The notes under the pieces were generated by a model. It was not told the origin of the DNA, did no database searches, and was given only the letters and a program-made list of their open reading frames with translations. Of a stretch of 55,443 nt of DNA, positions 48,361 to 55,443 are shown piece after piece (the stretch's first letter is position 1; each line of letters opens with the position of its first letter). The DNA comes from Candidatus Campbellbacteria bacterium (GTDB taxonomy: Bacteria > Patescibacteriota > Minisyncoccia > Phycocordibacterales > JABAAK01). The position numbers were made by a program, and so were the translations under genes. The stretch spans positions 1 to 55,443 of the forward strand of contig JAPPQH010000008.1 in assembly GCA_028817035.1 (NCBI GenBank). The letters are read 5' to 3'.

Positions 48361-48421
48361 CTAATGGTAGGACGCTTGGTTCTGGCCCAAGTAATCAAGG
48401 TTCGAGTCCTTGCCCAGCAGC
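48353..48421 (+). pseudogene. Degenerate second copy of tRNA-Gln (69-bp direct repeat)
   Basis: Matches 46449-46517 at 68 of 69 positions, from tRNA position 4 through the discriminator. The three 5'-most acceptor bases are AAA instead of TGC, so three of seven acceptor pairs are lost, and the single mismatch (A for G at position 10) breaks a D-stem pair. It is therefore unlikely to be a working tRNA and is better read as a duplication or att-type remnant. Confidence 0.85.
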
Positions 48422-48505
48422 CCTAATCCACGGATTGATAGGATGCCCAAACTTCTTGTGATTTTTTCACAAAAGTCTTCATTATATTGTTATAATTTTT
48501 ATACT

Positions 48506-49321
48506 ATGAACAATTTAAGGCAAAGAAAAATAAATGGAGGAAATGATGAATTTTTTACTAAACCACAAATTGCAGAGTATGTTGTTAAAACTTTTTTTGA
48601 AAAAATAGGAAAAGTTGACAAGAATACTATATTTGTTGAACCTTCTGTTGGCAATGGCTCATTTATAAAACCTATGAAAAAATATACTACAAAAGAGATT
48701 GTTGCTTTTGATATAAACCCAAAGACAAAAGCAAGGCAAAGGGATTTTTTAGAGATAGATTTTGAAAAAGAAAATATTAAAAATGCTATATTTATAGGAA
48801 ACCCACCATTTGGTTTTGCAAGCAGTTTGGCTATAAAATTTTTCAATAAAGCAAGTGAGGTGGCAACTCACATAGTATTTATATTGCCAAAGACATTTAG
48901 AAAAGAAAGTATACAAAAAAAATTGAATTTAAATTTTCACGTAGTTTATGAAGAAGATTTGCCAAAAAGGTCTTTCTTGGTTGATAACAAAGAACACGAT
49001 GTACCATCCATTTTTCAAATATGGGTAAAAAGGGGGGTAAAAAGGGTATACGAGGATTTAGAAAATACTTTTATTGAATATACAACACCAGATAAAGCAG
49101 AATTTGCAATAAGAAGAGTGGGAGGAAATACAGGAAAGGTTTTTATTGATAAAGATTATAGCAAATACAGTATTCAATCAAATTATTTTTGTAGAGCATT
49201 AAGAAATGATGTAATTGATAAATTAAAGGAGACAGATTTTTCTCATATAATAAATAATACTGCTGGAGTTCGATCATTAAGCAAAAATGAAATCCTGAAT
49301 GTTTTGCATAAAAAAATATGA
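48506..49321 (+). CDS. N6-adenine DNA methyltransferase of a type II restriction-modification system
   Basis: 271 residues from the ATG at 48506, which lies 9 bases after TATAAT (48491-48496); the longer frame runs into the tRNA copy. Motif I IFVEPSVGNGSFIKP (44-53) and motif IV GNPPFGF (NPPF at 99-102) define an amino-methyltransferase; LPKTFRKESIQKKLN and SIFQIWVKR follow. Its stop overlaps the start of the next gene (ATGA), as expected for a coupled nuclease. Very A/T-rich compared with the core genes, suggesting recent transfer. Confidence 0.88.
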   Translation: MNNLRQRKINGGNDEFFTKPQIAEYVVKTFFEKIGKVDKNTIFVEPSVGNGSFIKPMKKYTTKEIVAFDINPKTKARQRDFLEIDFEKENIKNAIFIGNPPFGFASSLAIKFFNKASEVATHIVFILPKTFRKESIQKKLNLNFHVVYEEDLPKRSFLVDNKEHDVPSIFQIWVKRGVKRVYEDLENTFIEYTTPDKAEFAIRRVGGNTGKVFIDKDYSKYSIQSNYFCRALRNDVIDKLKETDFSHIINNTAGVRSLSKNEILNVLHKKI

Positions 49322-50028
49322 TAAAGATATCCCTACCACTAACAAAACATACTGGAAAAGCAAGAGTCAAATATCGTAAAGATAAAAAGGATTATGGTAT
49401 TCCCTTTGCCACAAGACAAAATAAATTGACACAAGATAATTATATTGAATGGCAGATTGGCTATGATACAAAAGAGAAAAAACTTAGCAAATCCAAATTT
49501 AGCTTTCAAAGAAAAGGGGAAACAAAATATACTTTTGAATTGAGTGAATATTTAATTGATGCTATAAAAAATAACTTGGTTACAAAAGAAGAATTCAAAG
49601 AGTTAAAAAAATTCGTTGAAAAAGCAAGAATTGAAACAGCATTTATTGAAGAGAGGTTCAATATAAAAAGAGAAGAACAAAAGCAAATGTCTCTAATGGG
49701 GGTAAATTTTGATTTGTTTATGGAACATTATCCATTATTGCTATATTTTCAAAATAAAGATGAATATTCCATTGAGGTTAAAATTGATAGAAAACAAAAA
49801 GCAATTGGGGTTCAGGCAATGCTTTTCTTATGTATACCAATAACAAGATTTGAGGAGAAAAAGGGTTTAATAGTTAGAGAAGCAGAACAAAACGAGCAAG
49901 TGACACTTGAAATAAAGAGAAATAAAAATAATTTTATTATTGATGTAATAAAGATTTTTGCCATATCTTCTTCTCAACATAATGAAGATATTAAAAATAT
50001 AATAGACACTATAGAAAAAAATATATAA
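49318..50028 (+). CDS. Putative R.PabI-family restriction DNA glycosylase
   Basis: 236 residues, start overlapping the methyltransferase stop. No PD-(D/E)XK core is obvious. The residue pattern fits the R.PabI family, in which (from memory) Arg32, Glu63, Tyr68, His211 and Asp214 form the active site: here an early Arg (R16), then E44 and Y49 in IEWQIGY (spacing 5, as E63-Y68), and H221/D224 in SSQHNEDIKN (spacing 3, as H211-D214). The length is close to that of R.PabI (about 226). Such enzymes excise adenine from a 4-base site (GTAC for R.PabI) instead of hydrolysing phosphodiesters. The assignment is a motif-based inference. Confidence 0.62.
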   Translation: MIKISLPLTKHTGKARVKYRKDKKDYGIPFATRQNKLTQDNYIEWQIGYDTKEKKLSKSKFSFQRKGETKYTFELSEYLIDAIKNNLVTKEEFKELKKFVEKARIETAFIEERFNIKREEQKQMSLMGVNFDLFMEHYPLLLYFQNKDEYSIEVKIDRKQKAIGVQAMLFLCIPITRFEEKKGLIVREAEQNEQVTLEIKRNKNNFIIDVIKIFAISSSQHNEDIKNIIDTIEKNI

Positions 50029-50060
50029 TTATCAAAGTATAAATGGAGAATAAGTCTCCC

Positions 50061-51542
50061 CTACCCCTCAACTTCTTCAATTTTCATTTTGTTGCTGATT
50101 TTTTGGAGTCGTTCTTTTTCGCTTATGTTTTCCAACCTTGTCCGCAAAAGAATTGTAAATATGGGAATCAAAGCGACAAATACCAAAGCAATTATTATAA
50201 CAATCCAAAGTAAAAGGTTAAATGGTTTTTCTTCGCTCTGCTGTGGTTGTGCTACTTCCCTATTAGCTACTTGATTAGAAGGAGGTGTTGGCGAGACGGC
50301 AGGCACTACCGTTGTTGGCGTTGTCGGTGATGCTGGTGACGCTGGTGGTATGGTTGTGGTCGCAGGAGGTGGAGTGACGACAGGTTCCTTTTCTTTAGTT
50401 TCTTTTGATGATGTTGCAACTATTGTGCCGTTTGGATAAGTTAGTTGGTATTCATTTTCTGAAAAAGAAAAGTTAAGTGTGTTGTGATCAATGCGGACTT
50501 TTCCCTTTGATGTAATCATTGACAACGGTGGAAACACAAATGATTTGTCTTCGCTTACAATACGCCAGCCACCAACATTAACAGAAAAATTGTGGTTGTT
50601 CTGTATTTCAACATATTCTGCGGCAGGACTGATATTAAAATCTGGTTTTACGACATCAATTGTCTTTCTTGCGATAATCTCCCTACTACGATAAGTCGTC
50701 ATGGCGACAATTTCATAACTGCCCTCTATTGAATATTTGTGTTTTACATGATTGTCTTTGTTAGTTTTTCCATCACCAAAATTCCAAACATAAGATAGGT
50801 TTTTTAATTTATTGCCGTTGTTATCAAGCGCTTCCACGCTCAACTCTATGGGCAATCGCGTAAATGCATACTTTGGTTTTGTTGTTATTGAAATTTCATC
50901 AATAAATAAAGATTTTGGCTGACGCTGTGAAGTGCTTGACCCACCGCCACCTGATGATGAACCACCGCTTGAACTTGAGCCAGAAGATGGCGAAGAACTT
51001 CTTGATGGCAATGTCCCTGGGTTGGGAGAGTCTGCGTAGGAAGATCTACTTGATGGAAAATGAAGTGAATTGCCATCACCATTTGCCCCTAAAGATGGGT
51101 TGTATGTTATGGTTGCAATTGTTGTAGGACTGTCTTTTACTTTTATTGATATTGTTTTCTCAAAATCGTCTCTTTGTGGAAGACTTAACGAACGACTTTC
51201 AAATATTTTTCCACTATACGACTTGCCGTCAATGTTAAGAAACTCATCTGCTCTCTGCGCTATTATCGCGGTTTCCCCTGCCGAGATAGAGCCACCTCCT
51301 GTGTGTTCGTTTATGGGTATGTTGCGTGGGTCAGTGCTTGTGGTGTATTCAAGACGCAAACCAGAAATAACAACCGCATTACTGCCATCGTTTGTTATTT
51401 CAATCCACTCCTTGCCAGCGTCTGAACCCTCAGGATTATACATCACCTCGGTTATCCTAATTGCTGCAAAAACAGATTGCGGCATCATCACCGCAAGCAA
51501 CAAGAAGTTTAATAATACTATTGAAGTTACTTTATTTATCAT
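50061..51542 (-). CDS. Cell-surface protein with lamin-tail and PKD domains
   Basis: 493 residues. Signal peptide (VLLNFLLLAVMMPQSVFA), then a lamin-tail domain (IRITEVMYNPEGSDAGKEWI, GLRLEYTT), a Ser/Gly linker of about 45 residues, a PKD-like domain (LSYVWNFGDGKTNKDNHVKH), a second lamin-tail-like fold (AEYVEIQNNHNFSVNVGGWR), a Pro/Thr-rich stalk and a C-terminal membrane helix (LLLWIVIIIALVFVALIPIF). Architecture is typical of Patescibacteria surface proteins. The 3' neighbour is convergent; its own start overlaps the VirD4-like gene by 11 bases. Confidence 0.88.
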   Translation of the reverse strand: MINKVTSIVLLNFLLLAVMMPQSVFAAIRITEVMYNPEGSDAGKEWIEITNDGSNAVVISGLRLEYTTSTDPRNIPINEHTGGGSISAGETAIIAQRADEFLNIDGKSYSGKIFESRSLSLPQRDDFEKTISIKVKDSPTTIATITYNPSLGANGDGNSLHFPSSRSSYADSPNPGTLPSRSSSPSSGSSSSGGSSSGGGGSSTSQRQPKSLFIDEISITTKPKYAFTRLPIELSVEALDNNGNKLKNLSYVWNFGDGKTNKDNHVKHKYSIEGSYEIVAMTTYRSREIIARKTIDVVKPDFNISPAAEYVEIQNNHNFSVNVGGWRIVSEDKSFVFPPLSMITSKGKVRIDHNTLNFSFSENEYQLTYPNGTIVATSSKETKEKEPVVTPPPATTTIPPASPASPTTPTTVVPAVSPTPPSNQVANREVAQPQQSEEKPFNLLLWIVIIIALVFVALIPIFTILLRTRLENISEKERLQKISNKMKIEEVEG

Positions 51543-53184
51543 TTTCTCTTTGTGTTTTTTTTAATAAAGATGATATTGATTCCCACCCTTCATCTTTTTC
51601 CCCTTTTTCTTCTGGACCTGGCGGTATCTCGCCCTTTTTAATCTTGGAGACCTCTTCCTTGTGTTTTTTCACATACTCTTGGTTTTGTTCTCCTTCTTTC
51701 TTAATATCCGTAAGAAGATTTTTTAATGATTTTTCTTTTGGTGGTATGTTTATATTACTACCATTTTTATCCTTTGGTCGACCACCGCCACCACTGCCAT
51801 GATTGCCACCAACACCGCCACCACCAAATGAACCCTTTTTGCCTTTGCCCCCTTGTCCGCCAAGAGCCCCCGCTTGTTTCATATCCATCTCTATTTTTAC
51901 CATTATATCTTTCTCTATCTCCTCTCTCCTTCTCGCGTATTTTTCACGAGATGCAAATAAAATTCTATCACGAAAAGACTCTTGATCTGACTCAATAGGT
52001 GGGAGTGTTTCAGCGTAAAACGGATCTGTCGCCACGCCATCTATGCTTATGGATGTGTATATCTCTTTAAATCCAAGATTAATCAGGTCTTCCTGTAACA
52101 CCTGATTGGCGAACGCTTTTTCAAGAAGTTCTGCATCAAGCGGTCCTATCCTAAAACTCACTATCGTTCCAACATTTCCTAAGACAGCATCGCGTATCTC
52201 ATCCTCCATCTGCCCAACAAACTGATGTGCGATTATCAAAGAGAGTTTATACTTTCTTGCCTCTGCCAAGATGTCTGTGAAAGAGCCGTTGGCTATGGAC
52301 TGAAACTCATCAACATAAAAGAAAAATCGCGGAAGTTTTTTCATTTCACTCGGTGATGTTTCTGCCCTTGAAAGAGCAGCGAGATAAAGTTTCGTGGTAA
52401 GCATGCTACCCAAAAGAGAAGCGTTAACCTCACCTATCTGCCCCTTTGATATATTAACAAGAAATATTTTTCTGTTATCAATTATTTCACGAAGGTCAAA
52501 GGTAGACTTCTTTTGTGCGACTATGTTTCTTATGAGAGGATTTGCCACGAACTGCCCAATCTTGTTTTGAATTGCTGGCGTTGCCTCAGCGGCATATCTA
52601 TCCGTGTAACTTGCAAAATCCTGAACCCAGTATTTTTTTACTTGTGGGTCCTTAATCTGAGATATAACATCTTTTCGAAATATTTTATCAGAATACATCC
52701 TTCCAACATCAATTATCGTTGAGTCGGGGTATTCCAGCAAAGCAAGAATTGTGTTGCTCAAAAGATATTCCATACGAGATGACCACTGAGATTCTTCCCA
52801 TATTTTCTTGAAAGCGCTTAAAAGACCAGACATAACAAGATGTCTTTTCTCATAACCCACATCTTCCATTATATTAAACCCTATTGGATAATCAGTATCA
52901 AAAGGTGCAAAATAAACCACATCATCAACCCTTCTCTCTGGTATGATATCAAGCAATGTCTCAACACTGGCTCCGTGAGGATCTATAAGCATAAGCCCCT
53001 CGCCGTTGTTTATGTCTTGAGTTGCCATATTCTCAAGAAGAGTTGATTTTCCCATTCCACTCTTCCCTATGACATACATGTGCGTTGCCCTGTCCTTTGC
53101 TTTTATGCCGAACTTTTGCAAGCGACCTCGGGTTTGGGTCTCTCCTATGTATGTAATCCTTTCTTCGGCACCTGAAAAAATCAT
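51532..53184 (-). CDS. VirD4/TraG-like type IV secretion or DNA-transfer ATPase
   Basis: 550 residues. Walker A IGKSGMGKST (40-48), GLMLIDPHGASVETLL, Walker B FFFYVDEFQSIANG and the sensor-like LSLIIAHQFVGQMEDE. This is the TraD/TraG/HerA-type family often annotated as type IV secretory system conjugative DNA transfer protein. The tail from about residue 430 is a glycine-rich low-complexity region (GGGGVGGNHGSGGGG) followed by a charged end. No membrane segment is visible, so it would act as a cytoplasmic motor, perhaps for DNA uptake or pilus/secretion. Its 3' end overlaps the surface protein gene, so the two are co-transcribed. Confidence 0.88.
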   Translation of the reverse strand: MIFSGAEERITYIGETQTRGRLQKFGIKAKDRATHMYVIGKSGMGKSTLLENMATQDINNGEGLMLIDPHGASVETLLDIIPERRVDDVVYFAPFDTDYPIGFNIMEDVGYEKRHLVMSGLLSAFKKIWEESQWSSRMEYLLSNTILALLEYPDSTIIDVGRMYSDKIFRKDVISQIKDPQVKKYWVQDFASYTDRYAAEATPAIQNKIGQFVANPLIRNIVAQKKSTFDLREIIDNRKIFLVNISKGQIGEVNASLLGSMLTTKLYLAALSRAETSPSEMKKLPRFFFYVDEFQSIANGSFTDILAEARKYKLSLIIAHQFVGQMEDEIRDAVLGNVGTIVSFRIGPLDAELLEKAFANQVLQEDLINLGFKEIYTSISIDGVATDPFYAETLPPIESDQESFRDRILFASREKYARRREEIEKDIMVKIEMDMKQAGALGGQGGKGKKGSFGGGGVGGNHGSGGGGRPKDKNGSNINIPPKEKSLKNLLTDIKKEGEQNQEYVKKHKEEVSKIKKGEIPPGPEEKGEKDEGWESISSLLKKTQRENDK

Positions 53185-53211
53185 ATAAAAGTAATTATAT
53201 ACCCCACGCCA

Positions 53212-54447
53212 TCAATTTTCAACGCCCTTTTTATTCACCTTTTGCGAACCCGCAAAAGCCGTAGGCGTGTATCGGACTGACGGATCCCAAACCATAAAAC
53301 CTCCAACACTCGCATCATCAATCGCATCTATTTGTGCAACGACTTTATCTTTGCCGTATGCAACTGGATAATCAAAATCTTGAACCCAAGAACGAAGGTT
53401 CTTTGCCCCATAACCTGCTTCAACTGCTCTTATCTTTGCGACCGACAGTGAATGCTCAATCACTTTACCAGGTTGTCTGTTCGGATCTGGGATACCGGCA
53501 AAGTTTGGTAAGAAGTGTGATGGATACAACATAAGCGCTATCGCATCAAAATAAGGCAACGCCTTTTCAAGAACCTGACCAATGTTTAAGTCGTCAGTAT
53601 TGACCGCTGCCTGACCAAATATATCTGCAGATGTAGGGATGTTTCTTTTCTTTCTCATTTCATCATTTATATACTTGAAAAAATCTTCTATCACTTCTGC
53701 CTTTCCAAAGTCAGGGTCTTGGGAAACCCTACTCTCTGAAAGCGGATAATACACATCACTCAAATCACCATCTGATGGAAATCTTATATAGTCAAAATTT
53801 ATTTCATCAAAACCTTCATTGTATGCATCAACCGCTATCTCAACTATGTATTGCCAAAAGACAGCAGCAAGCGGATCTACAAAAGAAAGCCCCTTGTTGT
53901 CCTTCCATACACTTTTGTCAGACTCTTTCTGAACCGCAAGGTGAGGGTTGCGAGTCGCAAAGTATGGGTCTTGAAACACAGTAACCCTTGCGATAGTATA
54001 TATCCCCCTTTCGTGAAGTTCGTGCAGATACTCCCTCAAATTTTTAATAACACAACCATCAGCGTCTTTTGTTTTATGCGGCTTGTTGTGAGGAATAAAC
54101 TGAACTGTCCCAGAAAAGTCTTTCACATCAATAACTATTGAATTTATATCAGTTGTGTCTAATATGTGTTTAATCCTCTTTCTGAAACTTGGCGTCGCAA
54201 CAGCACAAGCAGTCGCATAAATTGACCTTACCTCATCTGGAGTTTCCAAATGAATTACTTTTATTGGTAGTGTTTTTTCATCATTCGCCACATCCTCTGT
54301 CTTGTCTTTAGAATGATATGCCGCTCTCTCACCACTTATGATATTAAAAAAGAAATAGTATAGAAAAAAAATCAGCAACGCAATCACAAACGAGAAAATG
54401 ACCTTGCCCACCGTTTGTATTTTTTTGTATCTGCGTCTTTTAATCAT
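53212..54447 (-). CDS. Membrane-anchored putative glycoside hydrolase (DUF4015/GHL-like)
   Basis: 411 residues. N-terminal anchor (VIFSFVIALLIFFLYYFFF) and a TIM-barrel with INSIVIDVKDFSGTVQFIPH, YTIARVTVFQDPYFATRNP, GFDEINFDYIRFPSDGDLSD and AIALMLYPSHFLPNFAGIP, the blocks of the DUF4015 putative glycosidase family. Probably acts on extracellular polysaccharide; catalytic Asp/Glu are in the DFDYIRFP-type strand (inference). It overlaps prfB by 8 bases and is followed by the VirD4-like gene. Confidence 0.85.
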   Translation of the reverse strand: MIKRRRYKKIQTVGKVIFSFVIALLIFFLYYFFFNIISGERAAYHSKDKTEDVANDEKTLPIKVIHLETPDEVRSIYATACAVATPSFRKRIKHILDTTDINSIVIDVKDFSGTVQFIPHNKPHKTKDADGCVIKNLREYLHELHERGIYTIARVTVFQDPYFATRNPHLAVQKESDKSVWKDNKGLSFVDPLAAVFWQYIVEIAVDAYNEGFDEINFDYIRFPSDGDLSDVYYPLSESRVSQDPDFGKAEVIEDFFKYINDEMRKKRNIPTSADIFGQAAVNTDDLNIGQVLEKALPYFDAIALMLYPSHFLPNFAGIPDPNRQPGKVIEHSLSVAKIRAVEAGYGAKNLRSWVQDFDYPVAYGKDKVVAQIDAIDDASVGGFMVWDPSVRYTPTAFAGSQKVNKKGVEN

Positions 54448-55297
54448 TTTTGTTTTTTAGAAAACACCCTATATGCCCATCAAACACTTTTTCTGGAAAC
54501 CTCTCTTCATAATTTGTCCTATGATCTTTCACCATTTTGTAAGGATGGAGAACATAAGACCTTATCTGATTGCCCCATTCAATAGAAACATCCTTAGAAG
54601 AGTAACTTGATTTTGCTTTTTCCCTCTGCTCTTTTTTCAGCGTAAAAAGTTTTCCACGCAAAATCTCAAGTGCACACTCTTTGTTTCTTGCCTGTGACCT
54701 CTCACCCTCACAATGAACCAGTATGCCCGTCTCTTTGTGTTTTATACGAACTGATGTCTCCCTTTTGTTTACATTCTGACCCCCAGGACCACTTGAACGA
54801 GCAAGAAACACCTCCACATCCTCTGGGTTTATTATAACCTCTTTGAGTGGCGGAAGTTTGGGTATAACTTCAACAAGCGCGAAAGAAGTGTGTCGCTGTT
54901 TCTTTGCATTAAAAGGAGAAACCCTAACAAGCCGATGGACACCCGATTCATTTTTTAATGTCGCATAAGAACCCTTTTTTAGGACCTCCATTTTCCCGCT
55001 TTTTAGACCCTTGTGCTCTGTCTCTTTTTTTTCAATAATAGCAACCTCCCACCCCTCTCTTTCAAAAAATTTATAATACATCTCAAAAAGCATCCTCGCA
55101 AAATCTTCAGCATCATCACCCCCTGCCCCTGAGATAATAGTCAATATGGCTGGATAATTCTCTGAACCCCCACCCGACTTTTTTAATTCATGAAGTTCCT
55201 GTGTAAGCTCTGCTGCTCGCTTCTTATCATCCCAAAAACCAGGGATCTGCATCTCCTCCTCTATCTCCTTTATTCTTTTTGTTGTTTGATTAGACAT
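54440..55297 (-). CDS. prfB: Peptide chain release factor 2
   Basis: 285 residues. The SPF codon-reading tripeptide (RLVRVSPFNAKKQRHTSF) and the GGQ loop (SSGPGGQNVNKRETSVRI) identify RF2, which reads UAA/UGA. Domain 1 is much reduced: the protein starts about where the E. coli sequence reaches its second helix (EEEMQIPGFWDD). The frame is continuous, so no programmed +1 shift is needed. The presence of RF2 supports UGA as a stop codon here. Confidence 0.95.
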   Translation of the reverse strand: MSNQTTKRIKEIEEEMQIPGFWDDKKRAAELTQELHELKKSGGGSENYPAILTIISGAGGDDAEDFARMLFEMYYKFFEREGWEVAIIEKKETEHKGLKSGKMEVLKKGSYATLKNESGVHRLVRVSPFNAKKQRHTSFALVEVIPKLPPLKEVIINPEDVEVFLARSSGPGGQNVNKRETSVRIKHKETGILVHCEGERSQARNKECALEILRGKLFTLKKEQREKAKSSYSSKDVSIEWGNQIRSYVLHPYKMVKDHRTNYEERFPEKVFDGHIGCFLKNKND

Positions 55298-55385
55298 ATA
55301 ATAATTATATCAAAATCATCTCGGACAGAAAGAGCAGACAAAAGTGCTATATTTTTCAAGTAGTAACAACCAACTTGGCATATGG

Positions 55386-55443
55386 TATAATAAAACCAGT
55401 GGAGCAAAAGGGCTCCGCAAAGAAAAAGGAGGAAATGTGATGA
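55386..55443 (+). promoter_or_regulatory. Promoter, leader hairpin and ribosome site of a gene starting at the right edge
   Basis: TATAAT at 55386-55391 with a poor -35, then a hairpin GGAGC-AAAAGG-GCTCC (55401-55415), an AAGGAGG site (55427-55432) and GTGATGA at 55437-55443, where ATG at 55440 or GTG at 55437 would begin a plus-strand gene. The format (leader hairpin near the start point, GGAGG) matches the single-gene units in the rest of the window. Confidence 0.6.

Noticed and set aside
48353-48421. Second functional tRNA-Gln
   Set aside because: Three acceptor pairs and one D-stem pair are lost.
55200-55297. Programmed frameshift in prfB
   Set aside because: The gene is open from its ATG, and the region that carries the shift in other bacteria is missing from the shortened N-terminus.
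1-55443. CRISPR array, rRNA genes, transposase or integrase
   Set aside because: None seen. The repeats are mosaics with variable spacing and hairpins, not regularly spaced direct repeats, and no recombinase-like protein is encoded in the window.

Overview
The window looks like a chromosomal segment of a Candidate Phyla Radiation (Patescibacteria) bacterium, most likely of the Parcubacteria/Paceibacteria group. Reasons: short, tightly packed genes; reduced forms of core proteins (195-residue EF-Ts, RF1 and RF2 with shortened first domains, endonuclease III without its Fe-S cysteines); a VirD4/TraG-like ATPase beside a lamin-tail surface protein; RNase J with a long basic N-terminal tail; and many membrane-anchored proteins of unknown function. 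UGA is a stop codon, and both RF1 and RF2 are encoded, so this is not a code-25 lineage (Gracilibacteria/Absconditabacteria). Assignment is by inference from gene content.

Layout. 1-3814: the N-terminal 1271 codons of a giant secreted Ig-like protein (minus strand). 4201-6754: a NYN-domain nuclease, a secreted protein with an in-frame repeat, and a Panacea (SocA-like) antitoxin with a partner toxin candidate. 7418-13638: tRNA-Thr and a minus-strand core block (tsf, rpsB, prfA, rpmE, a lytic transglycosylase, rplY, a 2-hydroxyacid dehydrogenase). 13721-22302: an unusual run of single-gene units, mostly orphan proteins. Most have their own TTGACA-N17-TATAAT-like promoter, structured 5' leader, strong GGAGG ribosome site and intrinsic terminator, and several are separated by a dispersed hairpin repeat. 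22411-26216: tRNA-Met, a flavoprotein, a SpoU methyltransferase, a DUF3298-like protein, one more unit (56 residues), ilvE and tRNA-Ser. 26555-29111: a three-gene nuclease/m5C restriction-modification island next to a duplicated tRNA-Ser 3' end. 29263-33719: small anchored proteins, an orphan adenine methyltransferase, rsmI, htpX, lemA. 34034-35066: another unit, with LRV-like repeats. 35069-44422: groEL/groES, secG, a solute-binding protein, rnj, nth, a DUF389 protein, an EEP hydrolase. 44467-50028: a further unit, a DUF2779 nuclease, tRNA-Gln, a PEP-synthase-like gene bracketed by a 69-bp tRNA-Gln duplication, and a second restriction-modification pair whose nuclease has the residue pattern of the R.PabI DNA-glycosylase family. 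50061-55443: lamin-tail protein, VirD4-like ATPase, glycosidase-like protein, prfB, and the promoter of a gene starting at the right edge.

The most interesting system is the set of stand-alone units. At least ten minus-strand genes share a promoter/leader/terminator format, although most of their proteins are unrelated. Four of them (14704, 16013, 17462, 20277) share a conserved leader predicted to fold into consecutive hairpins with compensating differences. A repeat family whose hairpin arms change sequence but keep complementarity lies directly against the terminators and against tRNA 3' ends. The layout suggests modular, possibly mobile, expression cassettes. All functional statements are from reading the sequence; no searches were run.
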